In this document: positions 39,698 through 52,689 of the stretch, one piece after another | How positions within the stretch are numbered: the stretch's first letter is position 1 | Layout: each line of letters starts with the position of its first letter | DNA from: Rutidosis leptorrhynchoides | Taxonomy: Eukaryota; Streptophyta; Magnoliopsida; Asterales; Asteraceae | Reading direction: 5' to 3' | NCBI RefSeq assembly: GCF_046630445.1 | Contig: NC_092335.1 | Location: forward strand, 315,566,501 to 315,630,500 | DNA length: 64,000 bases | Notes under the pieces: model-generated | What the model was told of the DNA's origin: nothing | The model's database searches: none | What the model saw: only the letters and a program-made list of their open reading frames with translations | Made by a program: the position numbers and the translations under genes

Positions 39698-39911
39698 TGT
39701 AATAACCCGACTTTTTCCATTAAATTTCCATTAAAAACTTAACAACCATTTGTTAGATTCAGTGATTTTTCCACTCCATTTTTTTTAGAATATACTAGTT
39801 ATAAATTAAACACTGCGATTAGTGAAAACGGGAAAAAAATATATTTTAAGACAACAAAGTGTATGATTATTAATTTAAATAATTGATTGGAATTAAATAT
39901 AAAAGGTTTCG

Positions 39912-40006
<95 letters not shown>

Positions 40007-41075
40007 TGTATTTTTTTATAAATATAAAATTTACAAATTATTGAATCATATTAAGATATGATACATTGGATTTTAACTAACGGATAAAAACTTAATTATC
40101 ACCCTTGACTATATATTATATCTATATTTTCTTACTATTAAACCCGTGACTACTAAAATTATAACCCGTGTTTATTTAATTATTACACCCGTGATATATC
40201 TATACCCGTGACTACACACTAATACTCGTGTTTACCTAACTTAAACCCGTGACTCTATCTTATCTATATTATATCCTGATCCAATTCATTTCATTTCATT
40301 TATCATAACACACACCGACACTTCAAACCTCAAGAACACCCATATACTATTCATCATCATCATCATCGATCTTCAAACCTCAAGAACACCTTCAATACTT
40401 GCTTGATCATAAAATCATTTACATATTCGGATTCCTCTCGAAGAGCTCTACACATCCATACCAAAAATTTCTTGATTAGAGTAAGTTTTAAAAACTCTAA
40501 TTTTTGAGTTTTCATGTTTTTGTTACATTTTAGGGTAGATATAGTGTCTAGTGCTCAAGTCCTTGTATGCATGCATGATAGTATTTGTTAATTTGATTGT
40601 TTGATGACTTTTTGATGAATCACGAATTTGTTTTGTGTGAGGTCAGAAACTTGATCTTGTTAAATGTATAATATTATGAGATAATAGAATCCTCTTGAAA
40701 AACTAATAAGTTTGGGCTTTGGAATTTCGAATTTTCGTTACCGTATGCTCATGTTATGCTTAATTGAAGTTTTAACTCATTTTTATGAATGATCACGTTT
40801 TTGATTAATATGCTACTGATATGAACATGATGTTTTCAGTTTATGAAATGTTTATAAATGAAATCCTTGTGAAAAATTAATAAGTTTTCTCTCTTTTGAA
40901 TCGCATGTTTTCGTTACGTATTGCTCATGTTATGATTAATTGATTTCGGTTTAAAAATTCGTAATTGAAACTGAGAATCTGGAAAAGTATGTTATATATT
41001 CAGGTCTTGAGAGGTACATAGTTGTATTCCTTGCGAAAAAACATTTGGTTTTCATTTAGATATTGTCAAATTCCG
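39698..41075 (+). mobile_element. Element C 3' LTR, first part
   Basis: Matches 35024-36317 closely from TGTAATAACCCGAC, with an expanded (AT)n. It is interrupted at 41075 (after TTCCG) by reverse-oriented element D. The rest is beyond the nested stack and not in the window. Confidence 0.8.
39916..40004. repeat. Expanded (AT)n in element C 3' LTR
   Basis: About 89 bp of TA. The homologous site in the 5' LTR (near 35242) has only about 12 bp, so the repeat grew in one LTR after, or the other shrank since, insertion. Confidence 0.9.
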
Positions 41076-42675
41076 TGTGATGATCGCTCCAAATCCATAT
41101 GGACGAACACGTCATTCATCGATTTTATTGCGAGGTATTTGACCTCTATATGATACGTTTTGTAAACATTGCATTCTTTTGAAAAGGCACATCATAAATG
41201 AATATTTAAATCAAAGGTTTTCAACATCTGATGATTTCTACATATAGACAATCACCATAAATAATAGTTTACAATAGTACTTCCATTGTTAATGCAGTCA
41301 AAATAAGATACATGGTGATGATTTGGTGAATGCAATGTTTCCTTGAAAAATATGTCATGTAAGACTCCATGCACATAGCTTGTCTAACATATAAGCAAAC
41401 AGCGGAAGACTTCTAGGGAACCTGAGAATAAACATGCTAACAAGTGTCAACACAAAGGTTGGTGAGTTCATAGTTTTAATGTTTTGCATAATCTGTACAT
41501 AAAGGTGGATCACAAGATTTTAGTTATTTCATCCGAAACGTTTATCAAAATATTCTACAAGATTGAGCACCCTGGTTACTAAGCTTTAACGTTATAATAA
41601 GTACCCCTGTTTTAACATACATGCAGCCAACATGTACAATACACGCAAACCAACGTGTACTAAACTCAAATAGCATACGTCTGTTTTATAGTTCAGGCTA
41701 GGGTTTCTATACCTGGAACAGACGTGGATGTCAAGCCCTATGGATCCATATACAACTACTCGCGCCCACCAGTTCTTATAACCGGCAGTTACTAGTTACC
41801 AAAGCTAAGGGATTTTCGGTTCAAACTCGGTGTAGAATTTAGTATGTACTTGTATCCATTGCGTTTAAAATAAAGTGCATGTATTCTCAGCCCAAAAATA
41901 TAGATTGCAAAAGCAATTAAAAAGGGAGCATATGAAACTCACCTTAGCAGCACATAAAGTTGTTCACCGAAATGTGATCGAAACTCGGAATACCAAATAA
42001 CCGTAGATCTCAACCTAGAGAGCATATGTTGGTCAATAAATGTCTATCAAGCTAGGTCTGGTCATAGTGTATGATAATCCTAATGCTCGAGATCGACATA
42101 CAAAAGTTATCAAAAGTCATTTCTAAAAGTCAATTTTGACAAAAGTTCAACAAAATGAGATGTACCTTATAAAAGGATTCATTTACTCGGTTGGTAATAT
42201 TTAAAAATCCAATTTATCAATCTCGTAAACAAGTTGTTTAAATCTTAATTGCAGATTCAAAAGCAATTTCAATTAACGTCAATCATAATTCAGTTGATCA
42301 TATCTTTTAATCCGTTCATCGAAATTACGCGATTTCTAAATGAAAAGTTATTGATTTTTCGCCAGCTTTCCAAAAACATGCATATCATATACCTTTCATC
42401 AGTAATATATGTATTTAATTCGTGATTCATCATAAACTGTCTAACGATAAAAATTAGCATACAAGCATGCATAAATATATATACTCGAGCACTAGACATG
42501 GATACACAATTAATATATAAAATATGAGATATGAATGCTCACATATCAATATTGTGATTCAATATTGTAGGAAAGTACGTATACGCAACAGAGATGATAA
42601 ACACTAGGTTTGATTTGCCAATAATACCTATTTTGAAAGTGACACGCTCATGACTTCGTCGTAGTATTTTATGTA

Positions 42676-42750
42676 TAATAATACTACTAATAATAATAAT
42701 TAATAATAATTAATAATAATAATAACAATATTAATCTTAATAATAATAAT

Positions 42751-42782
<32 letters not shown>
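42676..42782. repeat. (AAT)n tract at element D LTR/PPT junction
   Basis: Interrupted AAT triplets that directly abut the PPT region where the LTR start should be. Confidence 0.85.
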
Positions 42783-42785
<3 letters not shown>

Positions 42786-43944
42786 CTACCCGTTAAAGAA
42801 ATTTCGTCCCGAAATTTGAGTGAGGTCGTCATGGCTAACAATAAAAATGTTTTCATGACGAATATGAGTTGGTAAATAGAATTTTATCACCATTGAATAA
42901 TACGGATAAAATAATCCGATTACTCGAAGCGTATGAGAGAAGTTATCGTAATAGAGTGAAATGGAGAATAGAGATTCGTCTTATATCTTGATGTAGTAAC
43001 GATTGATTTTCGGAATTTAAGGAATAGAAAATCTTCATAATTTAAATAAGATTTGATTCTTCGGAATTTAAGGAAATTAGGATTTCCTTTGATTAAATGC
43101 GTAATCTGCCTCGATTGCTATGTCTGATATTTTGCTATAAATTGACCTCTTCCGTTTCATTTATTTTCACCACTCCTATAATCTTCTTTCTTATTTCATA
43201 CTTACAAAAGATTTGTGAAAATGATTCATCCAGTTCTGATTCTTGATATTTTCTTGGCTATCATATCATTCATTCTTCTTTTTCATCTGCCACCAGAGGA
43301 GGTTATTTTCTTCTACTATTACCTTGGGGTTATATTGTTTTTCATTCTCCAGTGTCTTTATATTGCTATACGCATTGATATACACGGTTTGTAATTTCGA
43401 GGTTGTTTTTGGGCTTTATATTTTCCATTATATTTCGGAGCTTCATGCTTTCGTTTTCTCTTCCAGACTTTAAGTCAAGCGAATAATGGTCCAGAATTCG
43501 TAGGTATGAATTTCGGAATGAACATAATTATTGTTCTAAGAAAGAAACGGTAATGGCACAATCTGACTTGTCAAATTACCAGAATACCTCGAAAAAGACC
43601 GAATCATCAAGAAAAATATTTTCTTGATATGCTTAGAGGTTAAATAGAATGAAAGAGTTATGTAACATGGTTCATGATGAGGGTATGATCTGTGAACCTT
43701 TATCACGTTCCATTAGAAACTCAACATGACTTACTGTAATATAATCACGTTGATCAAGTGTCATTATATTATACTAACTCATGCTTCAATTCCCAACACT
43801 AGTTCAAAAACATCCATTTTTCGAAATTTTTAGAAATTAGAAACTAAAATAGTTTCTTTTATGATGTAACACAGATAGCGTGAAGAGATAAATAATTTCG
43901 GATGATAATAGTTATGAAGATATCTTCAGAAATAGCGAAGATAT

Positions 43945-44142
43945 TTATAATGAAAGATATGATAATATCTTAGAATTTCTACTATCGAAGGATGATGAAG
44001 AAGATTTGTTCGTAACGGATTTTGAGTCAGGAGCAAGGTATTCGTTAATGACTTCAGTAGATACTGAATCATTTGTATTCTTTGAAGGCAGGTTTAGTCT
44101 TTGTGATTTGTCCACAGCCTCCTTCATGGTCTGCTCAATCCG
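43945..44142 (-). pseudogene. Unidentified coding relic in element D
   Basis: The minus-strand frame reads KRIEQTMKEAVDKSQRLNL then PSKNTNDSVSTEVINEY and ends in a Ser-rich tail. It parallels the relic at 2757-2945 in element B. I do not recognise the family. The open frame is short and its upstream part is broken, so it is not likely to be functional. Confidence 0.4.
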
Positions 44143-46549
44143 TTTTCAGTTCCAATGTGACGACCCGGGAATTTTCGACCAAATTTAAACTTAATCTTTT
44201 ATGATTTCGACACGATAAGCAAAGTCTATAATATCGAGTCTCTAAAATTTTGAAACTATGTTCATGTATTCAATTGACCTTTGACTGTGTCTGACGATGC
44301 ACGAACTACGGTTTGTAAATAGATACATATATATTCAAATATATGAATATATATAATAATAATATTTGAAATATAATTGGAAATAATATACGACTTTATT
44401 ATTATAAATAAATATGTAAAATAAAGAAAATTATTATTAAAACATATTTATATATATAATATATCGAATATGGTTATTAAGCAATAGTAACATACGTTTG
44501 TCATTTTGGTTGTTATCAAATAAGTCTAATACAATTATATTCCTACCTTGAATATTAATACTTCGTATATCTTAAATGGGACTTTTATCAGCTACTGATT
44601 AACAACGGACCACTATATAATATCTGAGAAAGTGTGGCAGAGATGAACAGAGATTCGATTATTTACTTGCGTACAAATCCAAAACTATGAATTATAAAAA
44701 TGAAAAAGTAGTCAAACCAATCTTTCAATTTGTTTCCGTGTCTCAAGGAAAATAAATAATATCTCCTTGATTGGTAATCTACAGCTGTCACCCTTGAAAT
44801 CATGATATAGAAAGATTATAAAAAAATAAATAAATATTACATGTGAGGTTTTGTTAAATATCTCAATCAGATGTTCCTTTATATATTTTTCGTGATTTTA
44901 TGTTGACCAACGAATTTCATGATCTGTAAAGCAGGTTATAAATCCCATCGTGGCTGCTGAAACCATCATCTCACTCATTCTCTCCCTTTCATGTCTTTCT
45001 GGATTCTGGTCCGAATGTTAAAACAGCCAAAGCTGCTTTTGCTTGCAGTGGTATTCGACCTATGTACTACCTTCTTTTTTCCATCATGATCACCATGCAT
45101 CACCAAACCCACTTTGTTCACTGTTAACCAAGAAATAAAACCCAACTACATGAACACCTTAAATCTACAACCGGACACCACCTACTACCTAGTTAATGAT
45201 TCTGTTTTAATTCCTTGATCAAAGACAGTCATCAAACACCATCATCAGGTTTCCACTATCCTCTTTCTATCCCTCTACTATTTTTCTTTGTGAACCCACC
45301 ACAAACATGTCGTTTATTGAGTCGAGCTGCACACCCACCATCACCTTCAGCAAAATACCACACGTCATTGTTGTTGCTGCGTAATCTTGCAGCCTAAACA
45401 GTCAGAAAACAAGCAGATCCTGTTGCTATATATATACATTTCATACAAACCTACAACCACGACTGCTTTGATGTTATACAAACACCATTGAGACCCCAAC
45501 CTCCTACACTTTTGTTCCCTGTTTACACTTGAATCAAATACCAAAAACCCACCATAATTGCTGCTCGCCTACTGCTATTTCTACCTTTATTAAAGTAACC
45601 AAAAATAGTGATATTGATATAAGAATAATGATAAAATAAGTTGAGTGCTCTTCTCTTTTTATTGGCCGACACTTTCCCACTTGCCAAGTTGATTCGTTAG
45701 TGATATTAATACATTGATGGGGACGATTCTATTAAAGATAATTATGGAAATGGTAAACATGTAAAGACAACAAAGGCCACGTATTTGTTTTGGCTAAGCA
45801 CTAGGGATTTTAGTAGACAACTTTTATTTGTTCTTCCTTTTGATGTTATGGCCGACCAGGAGTAAACAACCAACCACTTGATTTAAGTTATTTCAATACA
45901 ATATATCGGTTATGTTTTCTGTTTACCACTCGACGACAACAAAGACACACAACATCCAGGTTTATGATGATTAAAATTGATAGTTAAGATGGTTAAATGT
46001 TTTGGTTTGAATGATATCGAAGGTGATTATAGCGGTAATGATGAAAATAATATAAGTTAATACCGATGATGATAATAACTATACTAAGGAATTATGATTA
46101 TGACTAGATTATGGAAGTGATTAGGTAATGATGATAATTGGTTTAAGATAATGATCGTAATGGTAAAATAATACATGATGATGACATGAACATATGATGA
46201 TGATGATCAATGATTTCGGTTAAGATATATGATGATGTGATCATAATAATGATTTGGTGATGATGATTCAATGACGATAATGATATGTTGATGATGATGA
46301 AAAACGAAACCCTTGTATTTTGCTTATGATAAGTGGTTTTTGTAAAGCTAGCTGGGCATAGAAATCTTAATATATCTTGGGCCAAATAAGATACAATCGA
46401 ATTGGGGTTATGAATCGATATAAGGTTGCAAGATCTAATGGGCCGAAATAATTAAGTTGGGCCGAGGTTATACATGGACTGAAATAATAGGTTCATCGGG
46501 TTTAATATAAATAGGTTTGAATTATAACAAACAAATAGAAACATACTAG

Positions 46550-46647
46550 TGGTTAAGAGTGTTTGCGGAAGAGCGAGAGGTCGTGAGTTCGAGCCGGGAA
46601 GTGGCATTTTATTTTTAGAAGCTCCCTTCTTCAAAGGTTGTATTCTA

Positions 46648-46743
<96 letters not shown>

Positions 46744-46806
46744 GAACATAAGTATTATTATTATTAAAAATTATTATCATTATTATTATTATTATTATTA
46801 TTATTT
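46550..46806 (+). repeat. tRNA-like box followed by (ATT)n in element F LTR
   Basis: TGGTTAAGAGTG resembles an A box, and GAGTTCGAGCC (46585-46595) matches a B box. A (TTA)n tract (about 46648-46743) and shorter ATT runs follow. It is at the homologous place to 5922-6163 in element B, so it is likely an old SINE-like part of the LTR family. Confidence 0.4.
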
Positions 46807-47462
46807 TTATTACTAGTATTATCATTATTATTTTTACAACAAATAAATATTATATATATAAAATTATACTTATAATAATATTACATATTATAAACATATT
46901 TTTTTATATAAATATTCATATATAACAAAGGATGTATTTTTAATACAATATTGCTCATATATAAATATTAATATAACTATATAAATATTAGTCATTTTTA
47001 AAGTTACATACAAATTAAATATATAATATACAAGTTAAGATATAATCAATTTGTTCGATTACAAATATATGTGTTAATATATATAAATGATATAGGTTCA
47101 TGAATCCGAGGTCAACCCTACACTTGTTAAATGACGTCATATGTATTTTTACTACAAAATACAGTATGGTGAGTTTCATTTGCCTTTTTACCCTTTACGT
47201 TTTTGGGCTGAGAATACATGCAAATGCTTTATTTACTGTTTTACAATATTTATATGCATGAGTTCATTTGCTCCCTTTTACTCTTTACATTTTTGGGACT
47301 GAGAATACATGCGCTGTTTTTATAAATGCTTTATTAAATGCTTTTGAAATATATTTTGAACTGCGAATACATGAAATGCTTTTATAAATGTTTGACAAGA
47401 TAGACACAAGCAAAACATTCCTCGAATGAATTGTTATGCAGACAGAAGTTCTGCGGGTTATT

Positions 47463-47586
47463 ATTGAATTATGTGGACATGATAATTGCTACCATTGAAT
47501 TATGTGGACATGATAATTGCCACCATTGAATTAGGTGGACATCATAATTGACACCATTGAATTATGTGGATATGATAATTGCCACC
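47463..47586 (+). repeat. Four tandem 31-bp repeats in element F LTR
   Basis: Units start at 47463, 47494, 47525 and 47556, each beginning ATTGAATTA.GTGGA and ending in a form of AATTGCYACC, with few substitutions. I did not see it in the other LTRs of this window. Confidence 0.85.
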
Positions 47587-47855
47587 AATTGATATGAATG
47601 TTATATATCGAGAGAATGATTTTATACACAGGTTGTGTATGTTATTTTTGTGCACAAGATATGTGTACAATTACTAAGTTTTATGAAAAATGGTTGCGCA
47701 CACGAGAAAGGTGTACTGTATTTAAAAGATATCGCATATACATTACAGGTGGGTATAGGATTCGGGCCCATTTGTACCATGCAGGATTTAAATCTTGTGG
47801 TCTATCAAAATGATGAATTTTTTTTGTTTTATGATAAACCTATGAACTCACCAAC

Positions 47856-50800
47856 TGTAGTGACCCGAACTTTTCCATGTTTATATATATTAAATGAAAT
47901 TGATATTTACATGATTAAGTGTTTTCAACATGTTAAGAAATCAAACTTATTAAGACTTAATTAATTGGAATAGGTTTCATATAGACAAATGACCACCCAA
48001 GTTGACCGGTGATTCACGAACGTTAAAACTTGTAAAAACTATACGATGACATATATATGGATATATATATATATATATAGTTAACATGATATTATGATAA
48101 GTAAACATATCATTAAGTATATTAACAATGAACTACATATGTAAAAACAAGACTACTAACTTAATGATTTTGAAACGAGACATATATGTAACGATTATCG
48201 TTGTAACGACATTTAATGTATATATATCATATTAAGAGATATTCATACATCATAATATCATGATAATATAATAATTTAAAATCTCATTTGATATTATAAA
48301 CATTGGGTTAACAACACTTAAGAAGATCGTTAACCTAAAGGTTTCAAAACAACACTTACATGTAACGACTAACGATGACTTAACGACTCAGTTAAAATGT
48401 ATATACATGTAGTGTTTTAATATGTATTCATACACTTTTGAAAAACTTCAATACACTTATCAAAATACTTCTACTTAACAAAAATGCTTACAATTACATC
48501 CTCTTTCAGTTTCATCAACAATTCTACTCGTATGCACCCGTATTTGTACTCGTACAATACACAGCTTTTAGATGTATGTACTATTAGTATATACACTCCA
48601 ATGATCAGCTCTTAGCAGCCCATGTGAGTCACCTAACACATATGGGAACCATCATTTGGCAACTAGCATGAAATATCTCATAAAATTACAAAAATATGAG
48701 TAATCATTCATGACTTATTTACATGAAAATAAAATTACATATCCTTTATATCTAATCCATACACCAACGACCAAAAACACCTACAAACACTTTCATTCTT
48801 CAATTTTCTTCATCTAATTGATCTCTCTCAAGTTATATCTTCAAGTTCTAAGTGTTCTTCATAAATTCCAAAAGTTCTAGTTTCATAAAATTAAGAATAC
48901 TTCCAAGATTGCAAGTTTACTTCCAAGTTTTCTAAATCCATTCCAAGTAATCATACAAGATCAAGAAACCTTTGTTACTTACAGTAGGTTATCTTTCTAA
49001 TACAAGGTAATAATCATATTCAAACTTTAATTCAATTTATATAAATATAACAATCTTATTTCGAGTGAAAATCTTACTTGAAATTGTTTTGGTGTCATGA
49101 TTCTGCTTCAAGAACTTTCAAGCCATCCAAGGATCCTTTGAAGCTAGATCCATTTTTCTCATTTCTAGTAGGTTTATCCAAGGAACTTGAGGTAGTAATG
49201 ATGTTCATAACATCATTCGATTCAAACATAAAAAGCTGTCTTATTCAACGTTATAAACTTGTAATCACTGGAACATAGTTTAGTTAATTCTAAACTTGTT
49301 CGCAAATAAAGTTAATCCTTCTAACTAGACTTTTAAAATCAACTAAACACATATTTTATATCGATATGATATGCTAACTTAATGATTTAAAACCCGGAAA
49401 CACGATAAACACCATAAAACTGGATATACGCCGTCGTAGTAAAACCGGGGGCTGTTTTGGTTGGGATAATTAAAAGCTAAGAAGAACTTTGATTTAAAAG
49501 CTTTACTTCTGGAAAAATGATTTTTCTTATGAACATGAAACTATATCCAAAAATCATAGTTAAACTCAAAGTGAAAGTATGTTTTTCAAAATGGTCATCA
49601 AGATGTCGTTCTTTCGACGAAAATGACTACCTCTTTCAAAAACGACTTGTAACTTGTATTTCTGACTATAAACTTATACTTTTTCTGTTTATATTCATAA
49701 ATTTAAGTTCAATACAAAACCGTGGCCACTGGAATCACTCAAAACAGATTAGAAACGAAGAAATGGCGAGTAAAACAAGATTGATAAAAACTACTCATTT
49801 TACCTACGTGAAAGTTAGTAATAAATCTATTCCAACCATAACCTAATCAACTTATATTGTATATTATGTAATCTTGAGATACCATAGACACTTATACAAT
49901 GTTTTGACCTATCATGTCGACCCATCTATATATATATATGTATATATATATATTGCGGAACAACCATAAACACTCTATATGTGAATGTTGGAGTTAGCTA
50001 TACAGGGTTGAGGTTGATTCCAAAAAATATATATAGTTTGAGTTGTGATCAATACTGAGATACGTATACACTGGATCGTGGATTGATTCAAGATAATATT
50101 TATTGATTTATTTCTGTACATCTAACTGTGGACAACTAGTTGTAGGTTACTAACGAGGACAGCTGACTTAATAAACTTAAAACATCAAAATGTATTAAAA
50201 GTTTTGTAAATATATTTTGAACATACTTTGATATATATGTATATATTGTTATAGGTTTGTGAATCAACCAATGGCTAAGTCTTACTTCCCGACGAAGTAA
50301 AAATCTGTGAAAGTGAGTTATAGTCCCACTTTTGAAATCTAATATTTTTGGGATGAGAATACATGCAGGTTTTATAAATGATTTACAAAATAGACACAAG
50401 TACGTGAAACTACATTCTATGGTTGAATTATCGAAATCGAATATGCCCCTTTTTATTAAGTCTGGTAATCTAAAAATTAGGGAACAGACACCCTAATTGA
50501 CGCGAATCCTAAAGATAGATCTATTGGGCCTAACAAACCCCATCCAAAGTACCGGATGCTTTAGTACTTCGAAATTTATATCATATCCGAAGGGTGTCCC
50601 GGAATGATGGGGATATTCTTATATATGCATCTTGTTAATGTCGGTTACCAGGTGTTCACCATATGAATGATTTTTATCTCTATGTATGGGATGTATATTG
50701 AAATATGAAATCTTGTGGTCTATTGTTACGATTTGATATATATAGGTTAAACCTATAACTCACCAACATTTTTGTTGACGTTTAAAGCATGTTTATTCTC

Positions 50801-51150
50801 AGGTGAATACTAAGAGCTTCCGCTGTTGCATACTAAAATAAGGACAAGATTTGGAGTCCATGTTTGTATGATATTGTGTAAAAACTGCATTCAAGAAACT
50901 GATTTCGATGTAACATATTTGTATTGTAAACCATTATGTAATGGTCGTGTGTAAACAAGATATTTTAGATTATCATTATTTGATAATCTACGTAAAGCTT
51001 TTTAAACCTTTATTTATGAAATAAAGGTTATGGTTTGTTTTAAAATGAATGCAGTCTTTGAAAAAAAAAATGTCTCATATAGAGGTCAAAACCTCGCAAC
51101 AAAATCAATTAATATGGAACGTTTTTAATCAATAAGAACGGGACATTTCA
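47856..51150 (+). repeat. Element 2 5' LTR
   Basis: 3295 bp with TG...CA ends. Its 3' part carries TTTTGGGATGAGAATACATGC and the conserved block at 50760-50803. ORFs inside it are chance open frames, repeated in the 3' LTR and in element H. Confidence 0.9.
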
Positions 51151-51152
51151 GT

Positions 51153-51164
51153 TGGTATCCGAGC
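51153..51164 (+). other. Primer-binding site of element 2, altered
   Basis: TGGTATCCGAGC, one base different from the TGGTATCAGAGC of element 1 and element B. Confidence 0.8.
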
Positions 51165-51228
51165 GTTGGTCTTAGAGAACCAGAAAATTTGCATTAGTGT
51201 GTCTTATCGAAATGGTTAATTATGGTCA

Positions 51229-51674
51229 ATGGTGTCCGAGGTGGGGGAAATAATAAAACGGTTAAGTAAAAGAAAATCCTCAACCAACCGACCAAGGTTA
51301 ATTATGGTGAATGGTGTTTCCGCCAAGGAAGCAAAATATTGGGAGGATTACCAATTCTCCGATGAATCGGATTCCGACGAGAATTCCGATGATGTTATAG
51401 AAATTACCCCAACTGAATTTAAAAGGCAAAAGAAAATAATAAGGGAAAGGGCATAAAAATAGAGAAATCTAATTCCAACCCCGATGAACTTTATATGTAT
51501 CGTCAACCCCCGAAGTCCTTAAGTTGTAACAATGACCCGGGAACCTCTAAACCACCAGGTTTTTCTAAACCGTTGTGGAAAATGATAGCTAGTATTAGGG
51601 GAACATCATATATCCCTAGAAACTTGGCAAAACGAACCAAAACAGAAGAAGAAGAAACGAGCGAGTTGGAATAA
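51229..51674 (+). pseudogene. Leader ORF relic of element 2 (unidentified)
   Basis: From ATG 51229 a frame of 75 codons contains an acidic stretch (SDESDSDENSDDV) and ends at TAA 51454. A second frame from about 51444 runs open to TAA 51672-51674, with a Lys-rich then Glu-rich C-terminus (KRTKTEEEETSELE). One frameshift between about 51438 and 51456 would separate the halves of a roughly 148-codon ORF. I do not recognise the family. It lies between primer-binding site and the F-box relic in the same orientation. Confidence 0.4.
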
Positions 51675-51811
51675 GATAGTTGTATTCGTGTGGTGTAATA
51701 TATGTAATATAGTGTGCTTATGCTTTATGATATATGTAAAAATTGATTGTATTAATAAGTATTTTTTTTATGAATCTAACTCTTGTCTATTTTACAGTAT
51801 AAAAACACAAA

Positions 51812-52500
51812 ATGGATAGACAACCCAATATTTTAAGAGACCTACCCGGAGACATGATTGATGAAATCTTGTCTAGAGTCGGTCAGAATTTCTCGGTACA
51901 ACTATTTAAGGCGAGATCAGTTTGTAAGACATTTGAAGAACGTTCCAAGAATGCCTTGGTTTATAAAAGGCTTTCGTTCGAAAGATGGGGGATATCACAT
52001 TGAGAAATCCATAAGTTACGATGTGTTTACTTTGACGCATATATTGGGGGGGGGGGAACCCAAATGCTATTTTAAGCAACGGGTTAAGAAATTATTTTGA
52101 CTCAATATATCCGAATATAGGACTTCGTGATTTAGAAAAAGTGGCTAACATGCAACATAAAGAAGCATGTTATGCTTACGGGTTGGTAATGTTCGCTTCT
52201 CATCAAGGTGAGAACAAGAACATCGGGCTACAACTATTAAACAAAATGTTCCCACAAGTGACGGAGTCGGTAATTGGGGTAAGAAATGAGGTTTTTAGAT
52301 TGTTACTGGACTGTTGGACATTACGTAACCCTCGTCCCTTTGACGACGTTACAACACGCTGTCTTATCAACGGCCATAACGGTTATGTTCCACAAGACCA
52401 AGGATGGGAAGTAGTCCTAGTAAAACCAGAATGCATGACTTGTTTCTGGACGTATGAATTACGTGTCTTTATTGCCTTTGCTGAACGACTTGTGTACTAG
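51812..52500 (+). pseudogene. F-box protein gene relic captured in retrotransposon leader
   Basis: Frame 51812-52003 opens MDRQPNILRDLPGDMIDEIL and continues SRVGQ...FKARSVCKTFEERSKNALVYKRL, an F-box pattern (LP.D.I.EILSRV...R.VCK.F). After TGA 52001 the frame stays open to a run of 11 G (52046-52056). Past it, the shifted frame reads NPNAILSNGLRNYF, then EACYAYGLVMF, GLQLLNKM and PECMTCFWTYELRVF to TAG 52498-52500. That second half follows the pattern of plant F-box proteins such as At1g67623/At2g35280 (NPEALYR.G..YF; A.YVYG; C..C.W..E...F). Length is about 229 codons, near the family's usual size. F-box proteins select substrates for SCF ubiquitin ligases. Two lesions, the TGA and the G-run shift, make this copy a pseudogene. 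Confidence 0.7.
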
Positions 52501-52689
52501 CTAGAATTATCTTCACAACCATCTTGTATCAAATTTATTGTGTGCTATATTTCATGCTATATGTAAAATAAGCAGTATTGTAAGTTTTTAAAATATTGTG
52601 TAAAAGTTTGAACGCGAAATATTATTATAATCAGTTTTTCATATAGAATTGTAGTAGTTGAATTGTATATTAGCTACTAAGTATGAACT

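Larger units (their letters stand above)
41076..44155 (-). mobile_element. Element D, reverse-oriented, partial
   Basis: 41076-42782 is the reverse complement of an LTR like that of element A (TGTGATGATCGC at 41076 equals its CA end). 42783-44155 is internal sequence, with the inverted repeat at 42799-42817 marking the PPT side. The LTR start is missing: the PPT side abuts a long AAT microsatellite (about 42676-42782), so the first part of the LTR was apparently deleted through the repeat. It is inserted in element C's 3' LTR and interrupted at 44156 by element F. No gag-pol is seen. Confidence 0.75.
44156..47855 (+). mobile_element. Element F LTR, interrupted
   Basis: Starts TGTGACGACCCGGG, resembling the element B LTR start, and carries the same order of features (tRNA-like box plus (ATT)n, then TTTTGGGCTGAGAATACATGC, then CTCACCAAC). 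It is cut at 47855 in the CTCACCAAC block by element 2. The left flank is TCCAA (44151-44155). It contains a 31-bp tandem repeat at 47463-47586. Only one end of the element is in the window. Confidence 0.75.

Noticed and set aside
46549..46825. Tyr-rich and Asn-rich ORFs
   Set aside because: Artefacts of the (ATT)n microsatellite read in different frames.
47635..47964. 109-codon ORF crossing the F/element 2 junction
   Set aside because: It spans an insertion border and so cannot be a conserved gene.
49517..49846. 109-codon ORF repeated at 59114-59443
   Set aside because: Both copies are in the LTRs of element 2, so repetition reflects LTR duplication; seven codon changes show no constraint.
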